Part shown: piece by piece, positions 17,249-25,375 of the stretch
Numbering within the stretch: the stretch's first letter is position 1
Layout: every line of letters starts with the position of its first letter
From: Kitasatospora indigofera
GTDB lineage: Bacteria > Actinomycetota > Actinomycetes > Streptomycetales > Streptomycetaceae
Length of the DNA stretch: 64,000 bases
Assembly: GCF_014655955.1 (NCBI RefSeq)
Contig: NZ_BNBO01000028.1
Span: forward strand, 41,258-105,257
Direction of reading: 5' to 3'
Program-made: the position numbers and the translations under genes
Notes under the pieces: model-generated
The model's input: only the letters and a program-made list of their open reading frames with translations
Database searches by the model: none
Told to the model about the DNA's origin: nothing

Positions 17249-17376
17249 GCATGCCCGGTCCCGCATGCCCGGCCGCGCATGCCCGGCCGCGCATGCCCGG
17301 CCGCGCATGCCCGGCCGCGCGCTGCCGGGGCGTGCGGAGGTGCCGGGGCGTGCGGAGGTGCCCGGTCGTGCGGGGG
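17249..17376. repeat. Two adjoining tandem repeat arrays
   Basis: Array 1 (17249-17318) has five 14-bp units, GCATGCCCGGCCGC; the first unit ends TCCC instead. Array 2 (17323-17376) has three 18-bp units, TGCCGGGGCGTGCGGAGG, the third degenerate. Each unit of array 1 contains the palindrome GCATGC. They fill the space between the YdcF stop and the terminator. Copy number is probably variable between strains. Confidence 0.95.
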
Positions 17377-17420
17377 AGGGGGTGCCCGGCCCCGGTGCGT
17401 GCGGCCGGGCACCCCCTCCC
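17374..17420. terminator. Strong bidirectional hairpin terminator
   Basis: A perfect 17-bp stem: arm 17374-17390, 13-nt loop 17391-17403, arm 17404-17420. It stands between converging genes (stops at 17227 and 17435) and is the strongest hairpin of its neighbourhood. No T-run on either side. Confidence 0.85.
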
Positions 17421-17434
17421 TGCGGCCCGCCGGA

Positions 17435-18094
17435 TCAGGGGCAGTACTCCCAGGCGAGGTGGTAGGTGGTCCGGATGCTGCCGTCGGTCGAGTCCATCGT
17501 CATGAAGCTGGTGGTCCTGGCCGGGTCCGAGGTGCCGGCGTTGACCCGCAGTTCGGTGTTGATGTTGAAGTTCCGGGTCTCGCCGCAGGGCGCCCAGACC
17601 AGCGCGGCGACCGGGACGGTGTCGGTCACCTGCCAGCTGTCGTCGAGCCTGCCGGTGAACTGGTGGCTCAGCGAGGAGGTCTGGGGCGATCCCTGGAAGT
17701 AGTAGTTCGCCTTCTGGATGCCGACGGCGCCCTTCTCCAGGTGCGCGAAGCCGCGGTAGTCGGCGGAGGCGATCGCGTAGGTGAAGCCCTGCGGGACGTG
17801 CACCCGCAGGTTGAGCTGGCAGTTCTTCCGGAAGTCGGTCGGCTTGGAGCCGAGGCCCACCTGGGCGGTGTAGTCGCTGTACGTCACGGTGAAGGCGGTG
17901 CTGTCGGGGGAGACCGCGATGGCGGCCGTCCCCGCCGGACAGCCGGAGCCGTTGACGGTCGCCACGTCGATGACGATCTTGTCCGGCGGGGGCGGGGTGG
18001 TCCAGCCGGAGCCGGCTCCGGTGTCGAGCCCGGTGAACGAGCTGCCGAGCAGGGCGGCCGCGGCACCGCCGGCGGCGAGCATGCGTACGATCAT
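17435..18094 (-). CDS. Secreted DUF4360 protein
   Basis: A 219-residue protein with a short signal peptide (MIVRMLAAGGAAAALLG) and a DUF4360 domain: VNGSGCPAGTAAIAVSPD, FTVTYSDYTAQVG, RKNCQLNLRVHVPQGF and RTTYHLAWEYCP. The Cys residues probably pair outside the cell. Family members are small secreted proteins of actinomycetes and fungi without assigned function. ATG 18094 follows GGAAGGAAAA. It stands alone. Confidence 0.88.
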   Translation of the reverse strand: MIVRMLAAGGAAAALLGSSFTGLDTGAGSGWTTPPPPDKIVIDVATVNGSGCPAGTAAIAVSPDSTAFTVTYSDYTAQVGLGSKPTDFRKNCQLNLRVHVPQGFTYAIASADYRGFAHLEKGAVGIQKANYYFQGSPQTSSLSHQFTGRLDDSWQVTDTVPVAALVWAPCGETRNFNINTELRVNAGTSDPARTTSFMTMDSTDGSIRTTYHLAWEYCP

Positions 18095-18279
18095 GGGTTT
18101 TCCTTCCGATCGTCCAGGAGTCCCCGGCCGCGGTGCTGCTGTGCGGCGGGACTTGGCGTGGACATGTCAGCACATCGCCGTCGCCGGCGTACAGAGGGCC
18201 TCACGCGGAGGGGCCGGAAGTCGCCACGGGGGGCGGCCTCCGGCACCAGGGCCGCCGCGGAGTCCCCGTCGGCCGGCCG

Positions 18280-18756
18280 TCAGCCGACCGTCAGGTTCCT
18301 GGCCAGGGCCGCGAGCAGCAGGGCGAAGGCCGTCACCGCGGCCAGGGCGCGGACGGTGTCGAGCCGTTCCCAGCGTCGGATCCGGCCGCGCCAGTCGAGC
18401 GGCGGGGCGCCGGGCGGCCACTCCAGCAGGGCCTTGTTGACCGGCACCGTCCCGGCGAAGGTGACGGCCGTGAAGACGAGCAGGGCCGCCAGGGCGGAGC
18501 ACCGGAAGGCGAAACCCGGCTCCCCCCGGCTCCCGGCCGTGGCCGCGACCGTGCTGAGCAGCGCTGGCCCGTACACCGCCGGTACCAGGACGCGCAGTCG
18601 CCGCACCAGCGCCTGCCGCAGCCGTATCTGGTCGTAGGCGTCAGGGACGTTCAGCGCGCCGCGCACTCCGAAGCGGACCACGAACTCGATCCCGGCGAGC
18701 AGGCCGGCGCAGAACAGGTTGACGATGTCGAGGCTGTGCACAGGTGCGTCCTTCAT
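18280..18756 (-). CDS. DUF1772 small membrane protein (anthrone-oxygenase-like)
   Basis: A 158-residue protein with about four hydrophobic helices. The C-terminal half has the DUF1772 pattern FAGTVPVNKALLEW, then PPLDWRGRIRRWERLDTVR, the conserved 'PxN ... W ... W' segment of this family, some members of which act as anthrone oxygenases in aromatic polyketide pathways. ATG 18756 is the first start with family-like residues after it; an upstream extension would be Pro/His-rich and is unlikely. No ribosome site is clear. No polyketide genes lie near, so the role is unknown. Confidence 0.72.
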   Translation of the reverse strand: MKDAPVHSLDIVNLFCAGLLAGIEFVVRFGVRGALNVPDAYDQIRLRQALVRRLRVLVPAVYGPALLSTVAATAGSRGEPGFAFRCSALAALLVFTAVTFAGTVPVNKALLEWPPGAPPLDWRGRIRRWERLDTVRALAAVTAFALLLAALARNLTVG

Positions 18757-19049
18757 CGGGTGGCCGGTGCCCGCCCGGGGTGCCCGGGTGCCTGGCGTGC
18801 GGTGCGAGGCGTGCGTGCAGAGGGCAGGGCGGGACGGGGAGGGGTGGAGGCAGGTGGGTGCGCCGGGGGCGCACACCGTCGGCCGGGCGCCGCGGGGGTG
18901 CGCCCCGTCGCCGGACGGCGGTGAACGGGGGGCGGGGTCGTCGCCCCGGCCGTTCCGCCCATCGCGTCGTCCGTGCCGGCTGCCCGCTCCGCGCCGGCCG
19001 GCCCTCCGAAGGGTGGCTGTCCGGAGGCCGGCCGGCCGGAGGGGGCGGT

Positions 19050-20276
19050 TCAGCCGCCCACGGCCGGCGCGTGCCCCGGGGCGGGCATGGCGTGCCGGAG
19101 CCGGTACTCCGCGGCGTCACGCTTGTACCGCTCCCCGGCGGCCGCCTGGTCCGGGATGTCGGCGGGGTCGGGTGCGGCGTCGCCGAAGAAGCGGTCCAGG
19201 GCCTGGTTCGCGCCCACGGCGAGCGGGCCCGAGCGGGCGAGCATGCCGGCCTCGTAGCGGGCGACGGCGAGGTCGACGTCGGCCTCCTCGGCGAGTGCCC
19301 GGGCCAGCTCGGCGCCGTCGAGCAGGGCGAGGTTCATGCCGTAGCCGCCGAAGGGCGACATCAGGTGGGCGGCGTCGCCGAGGAGTGTCGCGCCCGGGGT
19401 GTGCTCCCAGGTCAGGGGTGCGGGCAGGGCGTACAGGGGCCGGTTGCCGAAGGACTCGGCCTCGGTGATGAAGGGCAGCAGCTCGGCGGCCCAGTCGTCG
19501 AACTCCTGGAGCAGGTGGTGCCGGACGGCGGCGCCGTCGCCGAGGTCCAGGCCGGCCGCGGAGTGCCAGTCGAGGGCGGTGCGCAGGCCGATCAGGCCGC
19601 GGACGACGCCGTTGGCGTTGCGCTGGCCGATGATCGCGCGGCCGTGCCGGCCGTTGGCGAACATGTGCCCGTCGCCGACGAGTGCGGCGATCCGGGGGTG
19701 CCGGGTCGCCACCTCCTCGAAGCGGACGTCGAGCATGGAGACGCCGCTGTACGCCGGCACCGCGTCGGTCAGCAGGGGGCGCACCCGGGACCACGCGCCG
19801 TCCGCCCCGATGACGAGGTCGGTCTCGACGGAGGTGCCGTCGGCGAACCGGAGCCGGTGGGCGCCGCCGCCGAGCGGCGTGGCGTCCACCAGTTTGTGCC
19901 CCCAGTGCACCGTGCCGGGGCGCACCCGGCCGGCGAGCAGCGCGCGCAGCTGTCCGCGGTCGATCTCGGGGGCGGCGTCCTCGCCCGGGCCGGGGACGTA
20001 CTCGGCGAGCACGGTGCCGTGCTGGTCGAGAGTGCGCTTCGCCTGGCCCTCGAAGCGCGCGACGGCGAGGAACTCGTCGAGCAGGCCGGCCGTCTCCAGG
20101 GCGATCTGCCCGGTGTCCGCGTGCAGGTCGAGGGTGCCGCCGGCGTCGCGGGCGGTGGGGGAGGCGTCGGCGTCGTGCACGGTGACCTCGATGCCGTGGC
20201 GTTGCAGGACGCGGGCGCACAGCAGGCCTCCCGGGCCGGCGCCTATGACGGTGATCCGCGGGGTGGGGCTCTTCAT
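19050..20276 (-). CDS. FAD-dependent monooxygenase (TetX/PHBH-like), copy 1
   Basis: A 408-residue flavoprotein hydroxylase. VIGAGPGGLLCARVL is the FAD-binding fold, VIGADGAWSRVRP the DG motif, and LLGDAAHLMSPFGGYGMNLALLDG the GD motif of class A monooxygenases. These enzymes use NAD(P)H and O2 to hydroxylate aromatic or drug-like substrates; the substrate is not predictable. It is divergent from a TetR gene, with an AT-rich operator region between them, so it is probably repressed by that regulator. The 5' leader contains short tandem repeats (GGTGTGTC three times, then GCGGGT units). Confidence 0.9.
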   Translation of the reverse strand: MKSPTPRITVIGAGPGGLLCARVLQRHGIEVTVHDADASPTARDAGGTLDLHADTGQIALETAGLLDEFLAVARFEGQAKRTLDQHGTVLAEYVPGPGEDAAPEIDRGQLRALLAGRVRPGTVHWGHKLVDATPLGGGAHRLRFADGTSVETDLVIGADGAWSRVRPLLTDAVPAYSGVSMLDVRFEEVATRHPRIAALVGDGHMFANGRHGRAIIGQRNANGVVRGLIGLRTALDWHSAAGLDLGDGAAVRHHLLQEFDDWAAELLPFITEAESFGNRPLYALPAPLTWEHTPGATLLGDAAHLMSPFGGYGMNLALLDGAELARALAEEADVDLAVARYEAGMLARSGPLAVGANQALDRFFGDAAPDPADIPDQAAAGERYKRDAAEYRLRHAMPAPGHAPAVGG

Positions 20277-20471
20277 GAGGGGCTCCGATTCGGTGTGTCG
20301 GTGTGTCGGTGTGTCGGTGTGAGTGTCGGGGTGGGTGTGGCCGTGCGGGTGCGGGTGCGGGTGCGGTGGGGGCGGGACGGGTGACCGGCCGGCCCTGGGC
20401 GCCGGGTCCGGCCCCGGCGGGCGCCGCCCTCGCCGTCGTCGGAAGGGCGGGCCGGGGCCGCCGGGGCCGGG

Positions 20472-20517
20472 GTAATTATTACTGCCACTGAAAAACTACC
20501 GTAGCAGAAGTTTTCCA
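20472..20517. promoter_or_regulatory. AT-rich operator region between FAD monooxygenase and TetR gene
   Basis: Three inverted repeats lie close together in an unusually AT-rich patch: GTAAT-T-ATTAC (20472-20482), CTAC-C-GTAG (about 20496-20504), and AAAACT ... AGTTTT enclosing it. The site lies between divergent genes and about 25 nt upstream of the TetR start. TetR dimers bind such palindromes; this one is the natural candidate for autoregulation and control of the monooxygenase. Confidence 0.65.
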
Positions 20518-20539
20518 GGGGCTGGATTATCCTTGCGGC

Positions 20540-21277
20540 ATGAACGCACGAACAGTCGACTGGTCCGCGGGGCGCCTCGCCCGTGACGGGGTGGATCGGG
20601 CCGAGGGCCTGCGCGAGCGCAAGAAGCGCCTGATGCGCCAACAGCTGTCCGACACGGCCACCGAGATGTTCGTGGAGCGGGGCTTCGAAGCCGTCCGCGT
20701 CGCCGAGGTGGCCGCCGCCTGCGGGGTGTCCGAGAAGACCGTCTTCAACTACTTCCCCACCAAGGAGTCCCTGGTCCTGGACCAGCCGGAGGCCACCATG
20801 GCCGCCCTGCGCACGGAGCTGGCACGGCCGGAGCTCACCCCGGTCGACGCGGCGCTGCGGGTCCTCGCGGACGAGCTGGGCGCGCTGACCGCCTGGCTGG
20901 ACGGGCACGAGGACCCCGCCCTGGCCGTGGCCCGGCTGCGCCGGTTCGGCGAGCTGGTCCAGGCGACGCCCGCTCTCCGCGCGCACCAGCGCGACATGAC
21001 GGACCAGCTGGTCGCCGCGGCGGCCGAGACCCTCGCCCGACGGGCCGGGGCCGGCCCCGAGGACCCGGAGCCGCAGATCGCGGCCACCGCGCTGCTCGGG
21101 CTCTGGCCGATCCAGTTCAGGGCGCTGCGCACCCACCTGGACGGGACCCGGACGCCCGCTCAGGTCCGCGCGGCGGTCACCGCCGACGTGCTCCGCGCGG
21201 CTGAGCTGCTCGCGGCCGGGCTGGGCCCCTGGCCGCCCGCCGGCCCGGAGCCGGCGCCCGCGCCCGCGCTGCCGTAG
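20540..21277 (+). CDS. TetR/AcrR-family regulator
   Basis: A 245-residue protein. Residues 28-80 hold the DNA-binding domain: QLSDTATEMFVERGFEAVRVAEVA and GVSEKTVFNYFPTKESLV are the typical helix-turn-helix stretches. The remaining alpha-helical part should bind the inducer; the last 20 residues are Pro/Ala-rich. No ribosome site precedes ATG 20540; an AT-rich TGGATTAT box ends 10 nt upstream, so a leaderless message is likely. It is divergent from the FAD monooxygenase, its likely target. Confidence 0.9.
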   Translation: MNARTVDWSAGRLARDGVDRAEGLRERKKRLMRQQLSDTATEMFVERGFEAVRVAEVAAACGVSEKTVFNYFPTKESLVLDQPEATMAALRTELARPELTPVDAALRVLADELGALTAWLDGHEDPALAVARLRRFGELVQATPALRAHQRDMTDQLVAAAAETLARRAGAGPEDPEPQIAATALLGLWPIQFRALRTHLDGTRTPAQVRAAVTADVLRAAELLAAGLGPWPPAGPEPAPAPALP

Positions 21278-21511
21278 CGCTCCCGGGGAGGAGGGGTGGC
21301 CCCGCCGTACTGCGCCCCCCGTCCGACCGCCGGCCGTCCGACCGCCGCCGGCCCCCCGCCGGCCGTCTCCCCGCCGGATGTCGTCCCTGCCGGCCGTCGT
21401 CCGCGAGGGCCGGGCGGGCGGGCCCGGCCGGTCGGCGCGGGCCCGCCGTCGCGCGCCGTGAATTCCCGAAATCGGCTGCGGAGGGTAATCGAACGGGAGC
21501 ATGGTGCAGGC

Positions 21512-22618
21512 ATGACTGAGTACGGCGAGGACGTCCCCGGCTACCGGACGATCAGAGTGGGTGCCTCCCGGGCCCCGGTCGCGGACCTGGCGGACCTGGC
21601 GGCCTGGCAGGCGAGGGAGCCCTACCCGGAGGTCCTGTCGGCCGGTCACCCGGTCTTCGGCGTGGCCCGGGAGTGCGAGCAGGGCGGGTGGGAGCTGCAC
21701 GCCGGCTTCGGCTGCATGACGCCGCAGGGCTCCCGCGAGAACATGTCGATGACCTTCCGGCGGTTGGCCCAGCGGGCCGAGCGGGACGGCGACCGGGCGG
21801 CCCAGCGGGAGTGCCTGGCTGCGGCGGAGCACCTGGACTGGGAGAAGAGCGACGAGATGACCGTCCTCGGTACCCGCTACCGGGTGGTGCGGGCCGAGCG
21901 GTTCGTGCGGACCGGTCCGGACGGCCCGGAGCCGCCCCGCGCCACCGACCCCGATCCCGTCTCGCCCGGCCGGGCGGCCCGGTCCTACGACCCGGCGGCC
22001 GGCTTCCTGATCGACCCGACGGTGCCGACCGGTATGTCCGAGGCGATCCTGAAGGCCGAACTGCTGGCGCTGGTCCGGGCGCCGGGCACGGTGCCGGCCC
22101 CGGTCCGGCGGGACTCCCGGCTGGCCGCCCACTCGCACCCGGGCGGGGTGCTGCTGCCCGCCGCGTTCATGGTCGCCGAGCGGATCGGCGGGGAGTGGGC
22201 GCCGGGGTCGCACACCGACTCCAGCACCCCGCAGGGCGCCCGGGACTCCCTGGCGCTGGCGCTGCGGGTGATGGACCCGGTCCGGCGGGGGCTCTCCCCG
22301 GCCGAGCGGGCCGAGTACGCCCGCGCGGCCGACCGGCTCGACCGGGAGCGCGGCTCCGACCTCGCAGTCGCGGGCCGGCTGCTCCGGGTGGTCCGGACCG
22401 AGCGGCTGGTGCGGATCGGCCCGGACGGCCCCGAGGGCCCCCGCCCCAGCGACTTCGACCCGGAGCTGCCCGTCCTGGAGCAGGACCGCCGGCTCCGCGA
22501 GCAGGGCGACGATCCGGACGAGGACGCTCCGATCGAACTCGACGAGGCGACGCAGGAGTTGGCCCGCCTCTTCCACGCGGAGGAGCGGCGCCGGCGGGAG
22601 CGCCCGGGCGGCTCCTGA
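21512..22618 (+). CDS. DUF5954 family protein with duplicated halves
   Basis: A 368-residue cytoplasmic protein of the actinobacterial DUF5954 family. It is an internal duplication: 'ERDGDRAAQRECLAAAEHLD ... GTRYRVVRAERFVRTGPDGPE' in the first half matches 'SPAERAEYARAADRLD ... GRLLRVVRTERLVRIGPDGPE' in the second, about 185 residues later, and 'TPQGSRENMSM' matches 'TPQGARDSLAL'. The tail is acidic then basic. No catalytic motif is seen and the function is unknown. ATG 21512 is preferred; residues in frame upstream are Pro/Arg low complexity. Confidence 0.8.
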   Translation: MTEYGEDVPGYRTIRVGASRAPVADLADLAAWQAREPYPEVLSAGHPVFGVARECEQGGWELHAGFGCMTPQGSRENMSMTFRRLAQRAERDGDRAAQRECLAAAEHLDWEKSDEMTVLGTRYRVVRAERFVRTGPDGPEPPRATDPDPVSPGRAARSYDPAAGFLIDPTVPTGMSEAILKAELLALVRAPGTVPAPVRRDSRLAAHSHPGGVLLPAAFMVAERIGGEWAPGSHTDSSTPQGARDSLALALRVMDPVRRGLSPAERAEYARAADRLDRERGSDLAVAGRLLRVVRTERLVRIGPDGPEGPRPSDFDPELPVLEQDRRLREQGDDPDEDAPIELDEATQELARLFHAEERRRRERPGGS

Positions 22619-22782
22619 CCGGAGCCTCCTGAGAGGATGGGCCGGGTGGGCGACGGCCGCCGCCGGTACGCGCCGGTGCCGGCCGCCGCCCGCCCGGCCC
22701 GGTGCGTGCGCAGGCGTCAGGACGGGCCCCGGTACGGGCCCGGGTGCCCGCGCGCGCACACCTGAGCACCCGAAGGAGAGAG

Positions 22783-23016
22783 ATGCCGCACGTCACCATC
22801 AAGTACCACTCGCGGGACTTCACGGACGAGCAGAAGCAGCAACTGGCCGAGGCGATCAGCTCGGTGATCGAGAAGCACTTCACCACCTACGAGGGCGCGG
22901 TCTCGGTGGCCCTGGAGTCGTTCCCGGCGGCCGACTGGGACGAGGTGGTGTACGCCCCGGAGATCACCGGGCGCGCAGATCTGCTGATCAAGGCCCCGGA
23001 CTACCGGAGGAGTTGA
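22783..23016 (+). CDS. 4-oxalocrotonate tautomerase-family protein
   Basis: A 77-residue protein that begins Met-Pro; after Met removal Pro1 would be the catalytic base of the tautomerase superfamily. PHVTIKYHSRDFTDEQKQQLAEAI and AVSVALESFPAADW fit the beta-alpha-beta fold. It would act as an oligomer in the cytoplasm on an enol or halo-acid substrate that cannot be named. The ATG follows AAGGAGAG at 2-9 nt. Confidence 0.85.
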   Translation: MPHVTIKYHSRDFTDEQKQQLAEAISSVIEKHFTTYEGAVSVALESFPAADWDEVVYAPEITGRADLLIKAPDYRRS

Positions 23017-23258
23017 GGGAGCGTCCGGGCGGCCCCGGGCGGCCCCGGCCGTCCGTCGGCCGTCCGAGACGCCGGGCACCCACCCGGTGCCGGACCGCTC
23101 CGGGTGCAGCCCGTGCGGTACCGGACCCGTCCCGTACCGCATCGCTTCCGCGCCGCCGGCCAGGACCTTCGCGGGCCTGCCCGGCGGCGCCGGAGCCGTC
23201 GCGCACCCGGCCGTCCGGCCGCCGCCGTCCGGCCGTCACCCCCGCCGTCCGGCTCCGC

Positions 23259-23951
23259 TCACGGTCGAGGGGTCGGCTTCTGGCGGAGGGCCGCGATGCC
23301 GTCCAGGATGAGGTCGATGCCGGCCAGGAACTGCTCGCGGTCGTCGTGCACGGGCAGTTGGGCCGCGACCCGGCGCACGAAGGGGTACTGAGCGGGATCG
23401 AGCTGCGCCCACTGATCGGCGATCGAGCCGAGGAAGGCCGTCCGGTCGGTCCGGTGCGCGTGCAGGCGGGCGTTGGCGGCGTTCTGCCCGGCGACCCCGA
23501 GGACGTGGATCACCAGCGTGGACGTGGCGTCGAACTGCGCCGATCCGGGCACGCCGAGCTCCTCTAGCCGGCTGCCGAAGCCTTCGAAGATCTGCGGCAG
23601 GGCGGCCAGCCACGGCGCGCGGGAGAGCTGGGTGCCGACCCAGGGGTGCGCGTCGATCGCGTCGAACAGTCCCAGGGCGAGCGCCCGGATCGCCTCCCGC
23701 GGTCGCGCCCCGTCGGTCATGTCCGTGACGACCCGGGCGACGACCCCGTCGGTGGCCGCGGCCAGCAGGTCGTCCTTGTCGGCGACGTGCCAGTAGATCG
23801 CCCCGCTCCCGGTGGCCAGGTGCGCCGCGAGCGCGCGGAAGGTCAGCGCGCCCTCGCCGCCGGCGTCCAGGATCTCGATCGCGGCCTCCACGATCCGTTC
23901 CTTCGAGAGCGCGTCGGTGCGGCGCGCGGCCCGCTGCTTCTTGATCGCCAT
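23259..23951 (-). CDS. TetR-family regulator with TetR_C-like domain
   Basis: A 230-residue repressor. The DNA-binding part is LSKERIVEAAIEILDAGG, LTFRALAAHLATGSGAIYWHVADKDDLL (residues 15-63); the C-terminal part resembles the tetracycline-repressor type. ATG 23951 gives the standard MAIKKQRAARR start. It is divergent from the second FAD monooxygenase with two operator-like repeats between them. This gene order, repressor beside a TetX-like enzyme, suggests the enzyme's substrate or a related compound is the inducer. Confidence 0.9.
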   Translation of the reverse strand: MAIKKQRAARRTDALSKERIVEAAIEILDAGGEGALTFRALAAHLATGSGAIYWHVADKDDLLAAATDGVVARVVTDMTDGARPREAIRALALGLFDAIDAHPWVGTQLSRAPWLAALPQIFEGFGSRLEELGVPGSAQFDATSTLVIHVLGVAGQNAANARLHAHRTDRTAFLGSIADQWAQLDPAQYPFVRRVAAQLPVHDDREQFLAGIDLILDGIAALRQKPTPRP

Positions 23952-23960
23952 GAGCACAGT

Positions 23961-24012
23961 TTGACATGAATGGATCGCCGTTCCAACATGGGAATGGAAC
24001 GCGGTTCCATTC
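23961..24012. promoter_or_regulatory. Promoter with two operator copies between tetR and FAD monooxygenase
   Basis: Site 2 (23992-24012) is a perfect repeat, GAATGGAAC-gcg-GTTCCATTC. Site 1 (23968-23987, GAATGGATCGCCGTTCCAAC) is a weaker copy. On the plus strand TTGACA (23961-23966) and CAACAT (23984-23989) are 17 nt apart, so site 1 fills the spacer and site 2 covers the transcription start. On the minus strand TTGGAA and CAAACT, also 17 nt apart, could drive the repressor gene. Confidence 0.8.
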
Positions 24013-24031
24013 ATGCTTCGAGAGGAACACC

Positions 24032-25183
24032 ATGACGACACCGGTCACGATCATCGGCGCGGGCCTCGGCGGCCTCACCCTGGCGCGCGTCCTCCACGTC
24101 CACGGCATCCCCGTCACCGTCCACGAGGCCGACCCCTCCGCCGAGTCCCGCACCCAGGGCGGCCAGCTCGACATCCACGAGGAGGACGGACAGCGCGCGC
24201 TGGCGGACGCCGGACTCACCGCCGAGTTCCGCGCCGCCGTCCACGAGGGCGCCGACGCGGCCCGGGTGGTCGACCGGCACGGCACGACGCTGCTCGACCT
24301 GCCCTCCGACGGCACCGCGGTGCGCCCCGAGGTGCTCCGTGGCGACCTGCGCCGCATCCTGCTCGACTCCCTGCCCGAGGGGACGGTCCGGTGGGGACGC
24401 AAGCTCACCGGTGTCCGGCCGCTCGGCGACGGCCGGCACGAACTGGCCTTCGCCGACGGTTCGACCGAGACCAGCGGCCTCCTGGTGGGCGCCGACGGCG
24501 CCTGGTCGCGGATCAGGCCGCTGCTCTCCGACGCCAGGCCGGAGTACATCGGCACGACCTTCGTCGAGACCTACCTGTACGACGTCGACGAGCGGTACCC
24601 CGCGACGGCCGGCCTGGTCGGCCAGGGCGCCCTGTACGCGCTCGCCCCGGGGAAGGGCATCGTCGCGCACCGCGAGGCCGGAGGCGTCCTGCACACCTAC
24701 GTCGAGCTGAACCGCTCCGCCGAGTGGGTCGCCGCCGTGGACTTCACCGACGCCGCCGCCGCGAGCGCCCGGGTCGCGGCCGAGTTCGAGGGGTGGGCGC
24801 CGCACCTGACCGCGCTGATCACCGAGGGCGCGACGGCGCCGGTGGCGCGCATGATCCACACGCTGCCGGACGGACACCGGTGGGACCGCGTCCCCGGGGT
24901 CACGCTGATCGGTGACGCCGCGCACCTGATGCCGCCGTCCGGCGACGGCGCGAACCTGGCGATGTTCGACGGCGCCGAACTCGGCAAGGCGATCGCCGCG
25001 CACCCCGACGACGTCGAAGCGGCGCTCACCGCCTACGAGAAGGAGCTGTTCCCGCGCAGCGAGGCCTTCTACGCGGACGCCCACCAGATCCTGGACATCT
25101 GCCTCGGCGACCGCGCACCGCACAGCTTCATCGAGTTCTTCCAGGGCGGTCCCGACGGGGAGCACCAGGCGCCGGGCAGGTGA
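24032..25183 (+). CDS. FAD-dependent monooxygenase (TetX-like), copy 2
   Basis: A 383-residue class A flavin monooxygenase: IIGAGLGGLTLARVL (FAD fold), GADGAWSRIRP (DG motif) and LIGDAAHLMPPSGDGANLAMFDG (GD motif, with the 'PSGDGAN' form found in TetX-type enzymes). It hydroxylates an unknown aromatic or antibiotic-like compound. ATG 24032 follows GAGAGGAA. Control by the divergent TetR gene through the operators at 23968-24012 is likely. It is related to the monooxygenase at 19050-20276, which also faces a TetR gene, although the two regulators differ. Confidence 0.9.
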   Translation: MTTPVTIIGAGLGGLTLARVLHVHGIPVTVHEADPSAESRTQGGQLDIHEEDGQRALADAGLTAEFRAAVHEGADAARVVDRHGTTLLDLPSDGTAVRPEVLRGDLRRILLDSLPEGTVRWGRKLTGVRPLGDGRHELAFADGSTETSGLLVGADGAWSRIRPLLSDARPEYIGTTFVETYLYDVDERYPATAGLVGQGALYALAPGKGIVAHREAGGVLHTYVELNRSAEWVAAVDFTDAAAASARVAAEFEGWAPHLTALITEGATAPVARMIHTLPDGHRWDRVPGVTLIGDAAHLMPPSGDGANLAMFDGAELGKAIAAHPDDVEAALTAYEKELFPRSEAFYADAHQILDICLGDRAPHSFIEFFQGGPDGEHQAPGR

Positions 25184-25375
25184 GCCGGGAGCCGGGCCGG
25201 TGAGGGGTCCCCGTCGCTGGTGCCGCCGGCTGCCGGTGACGCCGTAGGCCGGGGCCGGGGCCGGACCGCCGGAACCGGAACGTTGCAGTCCACCCGTACC
25301 GGATTGGCCCTGTCCGGGGCCGGTGCCAGGCACCCAGAATCGGTCGTGATCATGGCACGGAGCAAGGAGCACGGG

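Noticed and set aside
17249..17318. CRISPR-like regular repeats
   Set aside because: Units are 14 bp and abut directly with no spacers; no cas gene is present.
18757..19049. Possible small gene between DUF1772 and the FAD monooxygenase
   Set aside because: Frames here are Arg/Pro/Gly-rich on both strands without start signals; I see only spacer DNA and no hairpin of note.
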